Below are positions 37,499 through 49,729 of a stretch of 64,000 nt of DNA, piece after piece. This DNA comes from Trichosphaerium sp. ATCC 40318 (lineage: Eukaryota; Discosea; Flabellinia; Trichosidae), in assembly GCA_038496445.1 (NCBI GenBank), contig JALMLS010000064.1, positions 434,001-498,000 on the forward strand, written 5' to 3'. The translations under genes and the position numbers were made by a program. The notes under the pieces are model-generated. The model had not been told where the DNA came from. It ran no database searches and saw nothing but the letters and a program-made list of their open reading frames with translations. How positions within the stretch are numbered: the first letter of the stretch is position 1; each line of letters opens with the position of its first letter.

Positions 37499-38260
37499 TC
37501 ACATGTTGCCCTTTGTTTCCCATCTTTGCTTCTCAGCGAAGCCCCACTTTAGTTTTTTACGCTTGAAACTGTTTTGACTCTTCCGTTTATCCTCTTCAAC
37601 TTGATCAACTCTCGAAATTGCAATTTTCATCTTTCTGAGCTCTTCCTGATGTATCAATTCATCTGAAAGAGCTTTGGCAAGCTTCAAATCACCCTCTGCA
37701 AGAGCTTCGTCAATTAGTTTTTGCTCTTCAGTCTAGTTTAAAGTCAAATAACGTCCCACATCTCAAAAAAGTCGATTTGTTCATACCTTATTGATGTCAA
37801 ACGGCAGCGGTTTAAATTTATCTTCTATGGTGTACTGCTCTTTAACCTGTGCAATGAGCCGCTGTGCATTTTTCTTCTTTTCACGCTCTTCAACAGTTTT
37901 TTTCAATTTCTGTACGTAATCGTCTTTTTTTGAAGGTGTTTTGCGTCGAGGTTTCGTTGTTGCGCGTTTTCGTAGTTTTGAAGAGAATTTGTTTCTGTCC
38001 ATCTCTAATAATGCGAACTTACGCCGTTTCGCTTCAAGTATATCGTTCTTAGATGGTTTAGCAGCATTTTTTGTCTTTTTTTGCGCATGAGGCATTTTAT
38101 GCTTTATTAGAGCGTCATTTTCGCTTTTGGCATTGGTGGACATTCTCTGGTATAGCTTTTGCAATGCACAGTCTCGCGCAGTCTTCAAATGTTCAACAAA
38201 ACACCAACGGTACCACTTGAGGCATTGCTCGTTATCTAAGTACTTTTCCGCCCATACCAT
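37499..38260 (-). CDS. FAM204A: FAM204A-like basic coiled-coil protein
   Basis: Two exons. The first, from Met 38260 (MVWAEKYLDNEQCLKWYRW), carries long Lys/Arg-rich helical sequence (KRRKFALLEMDRNKFSSKLR) and ends YTIEDKFKPLPFDINK. The second reads TEEQKLIDEALAEGDLKLAK, then ALSDELIHQEELRKMKIAIS and ends KLKWGFAEKQRWETKGNM at 37499. This matches the C-terminal half of human FAM204A as I remember it (a DRFDP segment, a paired helix with 'AEELSNQLATRE', and an end KLAWGFEAKKRWETKSNM). Function of the family is not established. The start is uncertain: Met 38284 and the later Met of MSTNAKSEND (about 38146) are alternatives. Met 38260 would overlap the start codon of the divergent XPG gene. Confidence 0.75.
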
Positions 38261-41200
38261 GGGCGTCAAACACCTTTGGGCCATTATTGGCCCTGCAGGC
38301 GAAGAAATTCCAGTAGACGACCTAAGAGGGAAAGTCCTGGCGATTGGTAATATTTTTATTGTACTTGACGAAAAGTACTTAATTTTTCCATCTCAGACAT
38401 CAGCATTTGGATAAATCAATTCATACGAGGTATGATTGATAAGTCAACAGGGAATACAGTACATTATGCACATATAAAAGGGTTAGTGCCGAGATTACAA
38501 AAATTGATTAGACTTGGTGTCAAGTACGTCGTTAACGGTCGGTTATTTAAAACTGATGATCATGTGTACCAAGACCTGTGTTTGTTTTTGATGGTGTCAC
38601 TCCTGAGATTAAAAAGAGGACAACTGTACGCTTTGTGGAGCATGTTTCTTTACAAGAAATGTTTGTACTTTTTTTTTTTGTTAACCGACGCACGTGTAGT
38701 CTCAGAGGAGAAAGAAAAAACAGCAAGCAAGGTTAAGACGTAAACGTACTAGAGATAGTCTTGTTCGTAATAAGTTAAAGCAATATGCGTTAAATCAGCT
38801 TCGAGAAGGGTAAACAATTTGTCAATATGTTTCTTTTTTTTTTCTTACTAGTGTTAAAATCATTGAAGGAGTTCCCCAAACAAATCCAATGAGAATCAGA
38901 GTCCGATTCTTTCAGACAGTCAAGACGAACATTCCAGCTCGACTGAAGATATTAATGCAAGCAATCCCTTTGAGACACCAAAAAAGAAGCAACGTACTAG
39001 TAAAAGCCAATCTCATCAAGATTTTGTTGAATTCTTAGAAGATGACTCTGATGACTCTCTTGTATGTTTTTTGGTTACATTTATATCTTATGTTAACAAC
39101 GGGTTAAATAGGTTACTCAATACGCTAAGGATTTAAGAGAACGTGACTATGACTTGAAGGTTTTCAAAGAGTTACCAAGTGAAATTCAGCATGAAATAAT
39201 CAGTTACAACCTAGTTCTTATTATTGACATTTCAAGCAACTTACCATGCCCTGATAGGTACAATTAGACAAGAAAATAAAGATAATAGACACGCACAAAT
39301 GCAAAGTCCCTCGACAAAGAAGAAAAAGGTATTCAGAGTCTTTGGTTTTAAACAACAATTGAATTTGACATTCCAACAGCTGCGAAGTATTTACACTTTA
39401 TTTCCTTTTTTTAGCCAAATAACTTCTCAAGCATGCAAGTTGGGCACTTACTTTCGGATGGTAGACTATCAATGCGTTATGACAAAGCAAGGAAGTAAGT
39501 AGTTACAACTAAAATTTTACAACCTTTTTTCGGTGTCACGTGACTTACATGTAGCTTTTAGAGAAACTCCTGGTGGAGTTGAAAGGCGTGTTGCATCAAA
39601 CGAAAAACTAAGGATGCGTGTTACCCGTACTCCAAAGTCACCGTCAAAGTACGTTTCCTTGTTGTGACAGTTGGAATCGAAAAGAACAAAACTTTTTACT
39701 TTTTGAGTTAGAACAAGAAGTAGCCTCAGGAAGAACGATGATAAACCTACAACTGTTAGTATAGATGACAAACACGATGGCGACAGTGGCGGATCTGTTT
39801 TCGAGTCTATATTCGGTAAAAAGGAGGAGTCTGTTGTAAAGAAATTCAGCTTCTTCGAAAACACAAGTGTTCCACTTGTTGATATTACTTCTGGATCCGA
39901 TGAATCTAAAAACGCATCAGAGCAATCAAGCCAAGCCAATGAACACGGTACACCAACGTTTAGTAACCATATACGCTAATATTATCTGCTTATCCAAGGT
40001 GTTATTGAAATTGCTGATGACTCCCTCTTCGAACCAGCCAAAGTTGAAGCGAAGCCAACTATACACACAAGGTATCATAATCCAATGTCAGTTCCCTTTC
40101 TTATGCTTTCCCGAGTCCTTTCCGTGAGTATGCCTTAAAGAAAAAGAACGAGCCTATTGATTTGACATCATCAAATAATACCTCTGACAAATACGAGTCA
40201 GACCTGAAACAAGCCTTAGCATTATCACTTGCTGAGTCCAATAAAAAAGAAGATAACGAAGACGATGAGGCATTACAAAAAGCAATAAAGCTTTCAAAAA
40301 AGAATGAATCTTCAACTGATGATGAAGATGCGGATTACAAAGAGAATAGAAGTAAAGAACATGATATTTTTGAGATTCAAGACAGCCAAGATGACAAAGA
40401 CTTTGCCATGAAAATACAGGATAGTGTAGACATGATAATGAGTGATAACTACCCTAATGATAATACTCCTATTAAAGCTATTGTTATATCTGATTCACAA
40501 AGAGATGAAGATGAAGACGAGGATATTAAAAAAGCAATTGCACTTTCTCTTGCTGATAATAAAGTTGAAGCACAAAAAACAAGTCAAGAAGAAGAGATTG
40601 AAGAAATAGATGATATGGATTTTATGGATACACATCAACAAGAACAATATCAAAATGTAAATGAGGTTAAAGATAATCAACAAGATGATGCTTTAAAAAA
40701 AGCTATAGCACTATCTCTTGAAGATCATCATAAAAACAATGACCTAATGGATATTGACGAAGAAGAAGATGAGGTTAAAGAAGTACCAAAAACAAGCACT
40801 TCCCAGAACTTTTCAAAGTATAGTGAGAGCCAAAATAATCAGCCTGATCAGGCTCAACTAATGGATCTTGATGATGAGAATGATGTATTTAAACAAGCTA
40901 TAGTGTTATCATTACAAAATGAAGAAAATCAAGAAACAGTGATAAATGGCAATCAAAAGAATAAACAACAAAGAACAATTGTTAACGACAATCTGGATGA
41001 TGCTCAAAAAAAAGATTATGAAGTGCCCGATGATCAAGTTTTTAATGCCATTGTACAAGATGAGATTGTTAGAGAATCCCTTGTATTAGAGGAAAAGTCG
41101 TTAAGAAACGACTTAGCCAAAGCTGCGCCTATGGCAGTTGATGTAAATACAGAAATGATGCAAGAATGCAGGGTACAAACAACAAACTTTGATAACGATT

Positions 41201-42537
41201 TGGTTTTTGACTTATTGTAGGAACTCATTACACTATTTGGATTCCCTTTCATTATTGCTCCAACTGAGGCAGATGCGCAGTGTGGTTGTCTTGATTTTTT
41301 AGGTATGCTGAAGAGTTGATGTAAACAATTTTACAATGTTTAAAAATACCTGTTTTGAGTAAAGTTTCTTTAGGTGTTGTTGACGGTACTATTTCTGATG
41401 ACTCGGATATTTTCTTATTTGGTATGTGATCTACCCATAGTGATTGTGACTGATAAATATAATAGGAGGCACTACTCTTTACAGACACTTGTTTTCTAAC
41501 CAACAACCAAAAAAGTAACGATTTTAATCTTTCCTTTGTGTCTTTTTTTTTAATTGACTTCCTGTTAGGTATTCTACGGATAAAATTCAATCTTCTCTTG
41601 GATTAGATCGTGCTATGTTGATACAGCTAGCATATCTTTTAGGAAGCGATTATGCTGTAGGTGTGTTTGGTATTGGTCCCGTTACAGCTATGGAGATTGT
41701 GAATGAGTTCAAGGGAGACAACTGTTTGAATGATTTTAAAAAATGGGTTGATTCAACAAATGATGAAGACAATGTATCGGATTGGCAGTTTAGACATGTA
41801 CTTCACCGTTAAAACCAAAACCCTAGTATTTACTAACTATAATGATACAGAGAAGGCAAAAGAAAAAGTATATACTACCAGATATGTTCCCTGATGAGCG
41901 TGTAAAAAATGTACGTTTGTGTGTCAGCTTTTTTTTTTGGTCAAAATTTTGTTACACTCCACATTCCACAAAAAGACGAAGTCATAATTGTAGCAACGTG
42001 AATCTGTTCTAAGTACAATAATCTAATCTCTAAAACAAATTATTTTTCCCTAACATGGTAAAAAATTGTAGTCTTGTTATGTCACTGTTATTTGATTTCT
42101 AACAATAATAAAAAGGGGTACCTAAAACCAAACGTGGATACGTCTTTAGAACCCTTTCAATGGCATAAACCTGATATAGAAAAGATTAAATCTTTTGTAA
42201 ACTCTAAATACCAACTGGGTAATGAAGCTGAGCTTCGTTTGAGAAATGCTATAAACACAAGCAATCCAGTACGTTTTACTTGTTGAAAAACAATTCAAAT
42301 TACAATGTTAACTCACTTTTGTTTACTAGTCTGGACCGTTGGACAAGTACTTCAAGAAAAAACCAGTCATGCCAAAGTTTAAGAGTAATAGACTTAAACG
42401 TGCTATTGACTCACTAACAGGTACGATAATAACAAAGGAATAAAATGAAACATTAAGTTTTCTATTATTTAATTTTACTTCCAGACGGTGATGGTATCGC
42501 TTCAACCTTTGAAAAGCCTAAAGAAAAGAAATTGTAA
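38259..42537 (+). CDS. ERCC5: XPG/Rad2-type structure-specific endonuclease with ubiquitin-interacting motifs
   Basis: XPG makes the 3' cut in nucleotide excision repair and stabilises TFIIH. The N domain starts MGVKHLWAIIGPAGEEIPVD at 38259 and continues DISIWINQFIRGM, PVFVFDGVTPEIKKRTT and a basic helix (QRRKKKQQARLRRKRTRDSL). The I domain follows the acidic spacer: CRELITLFGFPFIIAPTEAD, AQCGCLDF, then GTISDDSDIFLFG with the catalytic acids, and LIQLAYLLGSDYAVGVFGIG (helix-hairpin-helix). The spacer exon 40162-41175 is highly acidic and has five UIM-like motifs (DLKQALALSLAES and similar). An intron starting GTACAAACAA at 41176 removes the frame's apparent stop at 41218. The tail ends KPKEKKL at 42537. 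About fifteen introns. Spacer length is typical of XPG, not FEN1 or EXO1. Confidence 0.9.
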
Positions 42538-42815
42538 CGATAAACTAAAATTCCATTCACAATCTTTGTCTACCTCATTGATACAAAACACGTGATATTT
42601 TTAATAAGCAACTTTGTTGCTACTAGAGGTTGTGTTCGTAGCTTAGCTGACTACAACAATTCTAACGAGTTAACCATTGCCTACGAAAATGGAACTGAAA
42701 TCAGAATTTTTTAGGAATCTTTTATCTCAGATAGAGACTGTCTCTTTTAGCCGGATTTTTGCTCAGCTACAAAAACTTAAATGGTTAACCAGCTATAACT
42801 GTTGAGCACCCGCTT
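42538..42815. other. Intergenic region, convergent genes
   Basis: 278 bp between the 3' ends of XPG and the F-box/LRR gene. A CACGTGA site lies near 42589. No gene is seen. Confidence 0.4.
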
Positions 42816-43952
42816 CTAAGAAGTTTTTACTATAGTACCAGTACGTGATACCGCAGAAATGCCTTCGTCTGTTATACCATCATTATCCGTGAGATGCATG
42901 GTATGAACACCAGCAAGAGCTTTTATACCTTTATCTGTTATACCTTTACACCCCGAAAGGCTAATTTCATGAACACCAACAAGAGCCCGGAGCCCTTCGT
43001 CTGTTACTAAAGTGCCACAGATAATAATGGTATGAACCCCAGCAAGTGCTTTAATGCCTTCATCCGTTATGCCATCTTTAAAATTGCTGATGACAATACC
43101 ATGAACACCAGAAAGTGCTTTCAGCCCTTCATCTGTTACTAAAGTACCAAATATAGCAATGGTATGAACTCCAGCAAGACATTTGATGCCTTCATCTGTT
43201 ACAACATCATTATAATCACTGACGGCAATAGTATGAACTCCAGCAAGTGCTTTCAACCCTTCATCTGAAACTAAAGTACCCAATAGTTGAATTTCATGCA
43301 CGCCAGCAAGTGCCTTAATGCCTTCATCTGTTATATTCTTACAACCATTAAGGTTAATTGTATGAACACCAGAAAGATATTTTATACCTTCATTTGTTAC
43401 ATTGCAATTACTGAGGTAAATACTATGAACACTAGAAAGTGCTTTTAATCCTTTGTCCGTTACTGAAGTGTTACGTATATCAATGCTATAAACACCAGCA
43501 AGTGCCTGAACACCTTCATCTGTTATACCTCTACAATGTCCAAGATTTATAGTATGAACGCCCTTAAGTGCTTTGACGCCTTTGTCTGTTATATCATTGC
43601 AACAGCAAAGGTCAATAGTGTGAACACCAGAAAATTGTGTGACAATTTTGTCAGTTATACATTCTCCTACAAGTTCAATTGCTGTATGTCTAAGAGTACT
43701 TGCATGTTGTAAAACCGCTCGAGCATGGTCAAAGCTTGATATTATCACTTTTTCGTATCCAAGTATATCATGAACAATAGAAGCAAGCAAACGACATGTT
43801 TGGCATGTTACAAATCGTTCTTTTGTCATTTTATGTAAAATATAAGCTAAAATCTCTGTAGGAAGGTCTAAAATATTTGTAGGTTCACTATTGAGGGCGT
43901 TATAACCAGTTTACGGAATAATAATACCTTTGATGTCGCGCCGGTGCTCCAT
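42816..43952 (-). CDS. F-box protein with leucine-rich repeats (GVHTI type)
   Basis: F-box/LRR proteins are substrate receptors of SCF ubiquitin ligases. A short first exon MEHRRDIK (start 43952) joins across an intron (GTATTATTAT to TATTTTAG) to DLPTEILAYILHKMTKERFV, then TCQTCRLLASIVHDI, a clear F-box. About ten LRR units follow, each near 23-26 residues: CNDITDKGVKALKGVHTINL, GHCRGITDEGVQALAGVYSI, NVTNEGIKYLSGVHTIN, KNITDEGIKALAGVHEIQL and so on. Units are strongly alike, so they probably arose by recent internal duplication. Repeats with the same GVHT(I/L) phrase are common in giant viruses of amoebae and in amoebal genomes. The protein stops at 42816 after DEGISAVSRTGTIVKTS. Confidence 0.83.
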
Positions 43953-44197
43953 TTTGTGACATGTAACAAGGGCTTTGGAGACGTAGAGGGCAAGGGGTGA
44001 AATGTTAAGTACATTCACAATTACGTAAAAAAAACGTGGAGAAATTAGTCAAATAAATGCTCTTTTCCAACAAATGTATTTCACTGGAGAATGAGTGTTG
44101 TAAGAACGTCCCATTACAGCTATTTGTACTTTACCTACTGATGGAGGAGTTATCAAAGAGATTTTTTATTTATGTATTTATTTGTCTTATTTTTTTC

Positions 44198-45616
44198 TTA
44201 CAACCAAACACAAACATTACCATCCCAAGCAGCAGACCAAACAGTAAAAATTTCTATTTCCTTATGCGCCTCATCATCAGATACAACAGCCTTTACAGGA
44301 ACTAATATAATAGCACTGACAACATCCTTATCAAGTTCAAGTGTCCTCTCAGTTTTCATTGTCTAGAGAGCATATAAGCTAGTAACAAAAACGCAATAAA
44401 GAAAGCAACAAAAAGAGCTTTAAAAGTCTTTCAAAGTCTTTCCAAAAAAAAAAATTGCTTCTTTCATTTTTTATGTTTCCACGTACCGTAGCATCCCATA
44501 CAAGTATTTTTCCATCCCATCCACCACTCCAAACAAATCCACCTGCAGCTAGTAGAGAAAAAACATGACCAGTATGTCCACCACAAGTAGTTATTTGCTT
44601 GCCCGTCTAGAAGAGAGTAAACACCCAACTACAAGAGTTTCTCGTTCTCACCTCAGCATCCCATACTGTAATGCTTGAATCAGAGCTAGCTCCCCATACA
44701 CGGTTATTTCCAGCATATACAAGGTGATTAACACGTCCTTGATCTAGAACGTCTACAATAATATGCGTCTACGCGAAGTCATTAAAATGGCATCTACGCG
44801 CTCGACTGTAATATTTCTTACTTTTACGTTTATACGTGTGATATGCTCATCAGTACATATCCAAACCAAGTCTTTATGTTTAAATATGTGTCTAACGACT
44901 TTCTTCAAATCTATATCTTTCTTTACCGTGAGGGTCTTATGTAGACGTCAGATACCATCCAAACGATTACATACGTTACCTTGGTATCAACTATACGTAT
45001 ACAAGATCCCAAGAAGCCAAACCACACTTCATCACCAAAGTGACTTGCACAAGCAACTCGCCCACTACAACCAAGATTAATGCCACTATAAACGAGTCTA
45101 CAAGTTTTGTTTGCGCGTACTTGAACAATAGCAAATCTTGTGCAAGCGACCCATGAAGGTTCCATATCTTAACTTTATTATCATCTGCAGCTGTCCATAC
45201 ATGATTATTCACCAAGAACATGGCGAATATTCGTCCCTAATATGTTGACTTTTTTTTAAAAGGTGAGCTTATTACTTACTTTATGTGCTTGACGCGAACC
45301 TAAAGCTAATTTAACCAAAAAAGAAACGATATTTTGGCAATCAAACCTAAATTGCGTCCTGTCCTCGCGTCCCATATTGTGAGCGTCCCGTCCAGACCTC
45401 CACCCCATACATATTGACCGACTGTAGTGAGCGTGTGAACACCCTCTAAATAAAGTGTCAAACAAGTTGATACAAAAACTAGCGCCAAAGGGTGTATTCT
45501 TCAAATGGGAAAGCACCTTTAGGTTTTAATGGCTCTAACTCTTTGAATAAACGAAAACCAAAAGGAGGTGTCAAGCCATGGTCCACTGAGCGATGAGCAC
45601 GCGTCCAGCTACTTGT
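44198..45616 (-). CDS. WD40-like beta-propeller protein, 5' end unresolved
   Basis: Successive exons give propeller blades: EGVHTLTTVGQYVWGGGLDG and TLTIWDARTGRN; FLVNNHVWTAADDNKVKIWN; VACASHFGDEVWFGFLGSCI; NHLVYAGNNRVWGASSDSSI and TVWDAE; HVFSLLAAGGFVWSGGWDGK and ILVWDATV; then EIFTVWSAAWDGNVCVWL, with TAA at 44198-44200. The Val/Trp-Trp-(S/T/G)(A/G)xxDG signature in each blade (VWSGGWDG, VWTAADDN) resembles propellers of inositol-phosphatase or Rho-GEF-linked WD proteins, but I assign no orthologue. The first resolved exon reads TPPFGFRLFKELEPLKPK; its 5' boundary is taken at 45616 at a CTAG acceptor, so an exon with the start codon is missing. The small basic frame at 45682-45870 might supply it. 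Confidence 0.65.
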
Positions 45617-45681
45617 CTAGAGCATTTTAGACGAGAATTTGCTGTAAATAAGTGAAAAGCGTTTAACGCACTTTTTTGGAT

Positions 45682-45870
45682 TTATCTCGGTTTTGTTTTG
45701 CCTTTACGATAGTCTCTAGTTAATTTGTTATGTTTTTTGTCTATAAATGTTAGCCTACTCTCTAATGTGCGTTCAATACTATTACTCAGTGCTCCATTAA
45801 GACGTCTGGAAATGTTTTTGCTTTTATTTTCACGTTGAGACTTTTCAGTTTTCTTTTCACTCTGCGACAT
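45682..45870 (-). CDS. Small basic Lys/Ser/Asn-rich open frame
   Basis: 62 codons from MSQSEKKTEKSQRENKSKNI to KLTRDYRKGKTKPR. It is highly basic and probably helical or disordered (RLNGALSNSIERTLESRLTF). It may be a small gene or the first exon of the WD40 gene immediately 3' on the same strand; I found no in-frame splice that joins them cleanly. It is the only coding-like stretch between 45616 and 46153. Confidence 0.35.
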   Translation of the reverse strand: MSQSEKKTEKSQRENKSKNISRRLNGALSNSIERTLESRLTFIDKKHNKLTRDYRKGKTKPR

Positions 45871-46153
45871 AACAGGCCATGCTACTTTCTACATACGCTT
45901 AAATAGAATGATATTAAGTCTAGTGTGCTGTCACTGCCTTTATGCTAAAGATGTTGCTTCTTCCGCACGCCACCTTGTAGCATACGTACTTTTTTAGACC
46001 GTGGACTTCAACTTTAACGTTTTAAGAATCACGTGGCTGTAAGATGGAACTCTATGCATCCTCTGTATATGTGTAGTATTGTTGGCCGAATAGGAGCGCG
46101 CACAGAATGTCGGTTGCTTGTTAAGTTGCGACACAATGACACTTTGATGTAAA

Positions 46154-47003
46154 ATGGCTTTACAAGGAGTGCTGGCTAGAGCCACGTTCAATCGCTCGAC
46201 GCTAACGGCGTCAGCTGCGAGAATTTATAGTACATCAACGGCTTCCGTCAGAACTACGTGTACGCACGCCATCAGCGTAATAAACACTAATTATACAAAG
46301 TACCGGTGAAATCAATACGACGTGCCTGTCATACAAACGCAACTCCACCAAATAGCTCCAAACCGGTGTCAATACGCCAAAAATGGCAAAAAACGATTGA
46401 ACAGATAAAGCAAAAGAAAACAAAGTTCGCACTACAGTACGGATCATCGTTTATCGTTATTCACGAGCTCGTTGGCATTTCTTCGTACCTACTAGCATTT
46501 TCAGTGCTTTCTACCGGTAAGGATCAAAGCTAGTAATCTGACAAGTGTCAAATCAACTTCTCACGTTATGGATCCCTGCTAGGCGTTGTTGACGTTGATT
46601 CGTTGGTTGGTATTTTTGGATGGACAGATGCAGATTTAGCAAAATACAACATTGACCTTCATTCCAAAGTTGCTACATTTGCATTGGCAGTTGCAACAGT
46701 CAAGGCACTTGATCTAGTTGGCCTAGTCCCATTGAGGTATGTTTAACTCATTGACAATAAACGAGAGACACCATTGTAGATGGGCAATAAGCATAGGTTT
46801 GACACCACTTCTGGCAAAATTCATAGGCAAGATTGACTGCTTATTCTTGACTTGAAAATATCCTAACTTTATATCTAGGACCGCCAATTGATGCGCTTAT
46901 ATCTAAAGTAAAGTCAGCAACACAAAGAATAAGAGGCAAAGAACCACAAAGTCAGGAAAATAATTCAAAAGGCAAAACTGACAAAAATGTCAGCGAAAAA
47001 TAA
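46154..47003 (+). CDS. FAM210/DUF1279-like mitochondrial membrane protein
   Basis: FAM210 proteins are mitochondrial membrane proteins linked to mitochondrial translation and haem/iron metabolism in animals. The start MALQGVLARATFNRSTLTAS is Arg/Ser-rich without acids, as expected for mitochondrial import. The DUF1279 part reads LQYGSSFIVIHELVGISSYL, then FSVLSTG and DVDSLVGIFGW across introns. It continues KVATFALAVATVKALDLVGL, VPLRWAISIGLTPLLAKFI, the paired membrane helices and the Pro-Leu-Arg ... Leu-Thr-Pro signature of the family. It ends in a polar tail (GKTDKNVSEK, TAA 47001-47003). Four introns, the first starting GTGTACG or GTACGC after the presequence. Confidence 0.75.
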
Positions 47004-47262
47004 CGAGCTCCAGTCTTCACTGATCACAAAATGAAGCCCACGTTTCAACCTCCACAAACTTGTCTAGCCGTTGTAAAGCAAATACAATTGTTTGCGCTGT
47101 GTAGCACGGCTGCCAAATGTAAAAAACCGTCCTTCTGTTAACAGCGCAAATAAGTACGAATACTTACCTTTTTTTCACTTGTGTTTTCTGTATACCGCAA
47201 TAACGTCATGAACTATTAATATACATACATACTTGTTCTATTCGTTGTTGTTCTGGTATAAA

Positions 47263-49231
47263 ATGCTTCAACCTCGAAAAACACTCACAGGTGAACAACA
47301 AACTGGTAGTAATAGTCACTCAAGTGCGTAGTGCTCGTTGTTTATCTATTTACTCCGTTTAACTTTCGTAGCAAAAATAAAAGCATTTCATGAGCTGTGG
47401 GCCCTCCTACATCAATCAGAAGGCGTATTGAAGACCGGAGCAACACGCGAGGTTGATTACAAGACAATTGCAACTTTTAGGTCGAAAATGTCTTCTCTAC
47501 TACTCAGAGAGTACGTACAGTAACCCTACCGTTCATCAATACTTTTCTTACCACTTGTCAAGCGATGACGAGCCTGAAATTCGTTGGAAGGCTAATAAAC
47601 TACTCCAAGCGACATTAGACCTATGCTTGAGCGCGGTGTCAAAGTACGCTTTCAAAATTGATCCAAATGTTCATTTGCTTTTTTATGGCTGCCTCAAAGC
47701 TCTATTTAAGGCGTAACGCTCTACGTCAAATCTCAACACTTCACAGTACCCCACAAATTTCTTTTATCTCCGTAACAATATTCCGACTTTTGACATGCCA
47801 AAACCATCATAGTATTGTATAGCATCGCCTAACAATACTATCTCAGGATGTACCTCACTTTCCTTTTGTACTTGATCAAAGATATCTTGAACCCTTCACA
47901 ACCATTTTATTGGATGTCACATGAAGACGCTGTAAAGGAAAAAGCTCTCGTAAAGTACTATAATACAAGCACTTACGCTAACAAAGAGGTACTTTTTTTC
48001 AGAAAAAGTCGAAAAAGAAAATCTAAGATTGAGACATTCTCCTTTATTAATCTCTATGATAAGGTCATTGAAGACGTATCTACATACTTTGTGATTAATA
48101 TAAACTACTTTGGAAGTGTTACTGGCTTTGATCAACTCCACAATTGGTTACTTCTCAGAGAAACGACGTTTTTTCATTTTAGACTTATTTTAGATATTTT
48201 TGTTCAGGTGTGTGTTTGGTTTAAAATCAACCTTTTGGTTAACCATGAGTAGTTACGACCTAGTATAAGACCAGAGTGTTTATTAAAGACACCATTACAT
48301 CGATCTGCATTGAAAAAACTTGGCATCTACTTAAAAACTGGTGGTATTACAATAAGAGATCGAGAGAAGGTCGAATCGATTATATCCAACTTAGAAAAGA
48401 TCTATGAACCAACAGATGTACTTCTTTTTTTTTTAATTTCTTACTTTAAGACACTTCTTCAGTATATAATATTCTATAGATATGTATAAAAAATGGTTCA
48501 GAGTGGGAGTCTCTTTGTGATGTGGTCAAAAAGTTGTACGGTTGGAATTTTCGAGGTACATTCAATGAGACTTTTCTTCTTTTTGTTTTCCTGGTTCTAA
48601 TCGTTTTACAGAGCGAGATACAAGTACCCAAAATGGCACAGCGACTAGCGTTGATGCTTCTACATCGAAGAATACAATGAGCGATGCAACACTTGAAGCG
48701 ATAGCGCCTCCAAAGAGTTATGCTAAAATTGATAGTCTGTTCAGTTTTGATATTTCTCAAATCGATGCTAGTGGTAGCAAGAGCGCTCAGAATGCTCTAG
48801 ATGTTATAAATCAGTTAAAACCAGGACAAAATAAAAACGAAGGTGTAAATGAATGGACAGCATCTGAAGATGTTTTATCACGATTAGAACAGAACCAAAG
48901 AGCCTTTGAGAAAGCATTGGCTGATAAACAAAAAGAAATGGAAAAACAACAAAAAAAGAAGAAGCCACGGCCTGTAAAGAAGAAAAAAGAACCTACAGAG
49001 AAGAAGAAGAAACCAACAACAACAAAAACAAAAAAGAAACCAGTAATGGCGAAAAAACAAGCCGTAAAAAAGTCCGGGTCAAATGGTCAATCACCTCAGG
49101 CTAATATCTTTCTTGCTTATCATGTATCTGAGCGTGAAGGTAAATTTTATTCAAATGCAAAGAATGCAAAGGATTTACCACGAAAGAAGAGCCTTATTAC
49201 GGCTACTTTTGATTTGTACGACAACTTGTGA
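47263..49231 (+). CDS. Unrecognised large helical protein with Lys-rich linker
   Basis: Exons joined by frame start MLQPRKTLT at 47263, then KIKAFHELWALLHQSEGVLK, then DDEPEIRWKANKLLQATLDL, CLSAVSK. Middle exons read DVPHFPFVLDQRYLEPFTTI (one of two open frames there), FINLYDKVIEDVSTYFVINI, FGSVTGFDQLHNWLLLRETT, and LRPSIRPECLLKTPLHRSAL. The final exon starts near 48614 and reads SDATLEAIAPPKSYAKIDSL, a coiled segment RLEQNQRAFEKALADKQKEM, a Lys/Pro-rich stretch, and ends PRKKSLITATFDLYDNL at 49229-49231. The alpha-helical middle with GFDxL and TTFFHFRLI resembles scaffold regions of large ubiquitin-pathway proteins, but I cannot name a family. The splice pattern between 47700 and 48000 is unsure. 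Confidence 0.5.
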
Positions 49232-49729
49232 CATCAATCCTTTCTTTTTTTTTTTTTATCTCAAATCCTTCTAACTTGTAAAAATAATCATGTACCACTT
49301 ACTCCTTGTACAATAACACTACCCACCTAAATGCATAGTCTTATTCTCTAAATCTCGTTTTTTGTCCGCTGCGCTCCTCCCTCTCGTCAGACTACAGGTA
49401 CAGCAATTATAGCTCCTTTGATACGTTGTATTTCAACACTCAACAACGTGGCTTGGTACAATATTGCTTCGTGTCAAAATACCCTATTTTTGGATATTTC
49501 ATGTCCTGTGACCTTGAGACGGGTTGCGTCTATGTATTGGTACGTTAGTACTGTTTATTACGACTTTTTACTGCTTTTAAATAATGTAAGTGGAATTTGA
49601 CAAACGCAAGGAACAATGGCTACTCTACAATTTATTGCTAGTGAGATACAAAGTTATGTACAAAAGAGGTACAAATAAGCGAATACATAAAATACGAAAA
49701 TACTACACTGTGGAAAGTCGTTTTTAACT
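49232..49729. other. Intergenic region with possible exons of an unidentified plus-strand gene
   Basis: From about 49392 to 49540 a plus frame reads DYRYSNYSSFDTLYFNTQQR, then GLVQYCFVSKYPIFGYFMSC and LETGCVYVL before a GTACG donor. A later stretch near 49590-49680 is also open. I could not join them into a gene with a start codon. It may be a short gene or a decayed one. Confidence 0.25.

Noticed and set aside
41218-41220. TAG ending the acidic XPG exon as the end of the gene
   Set aside because: An intron from GTACAAACAA at 41176 to TTGTAG at 41220 joins the spacer in frame to the XPG I domain.
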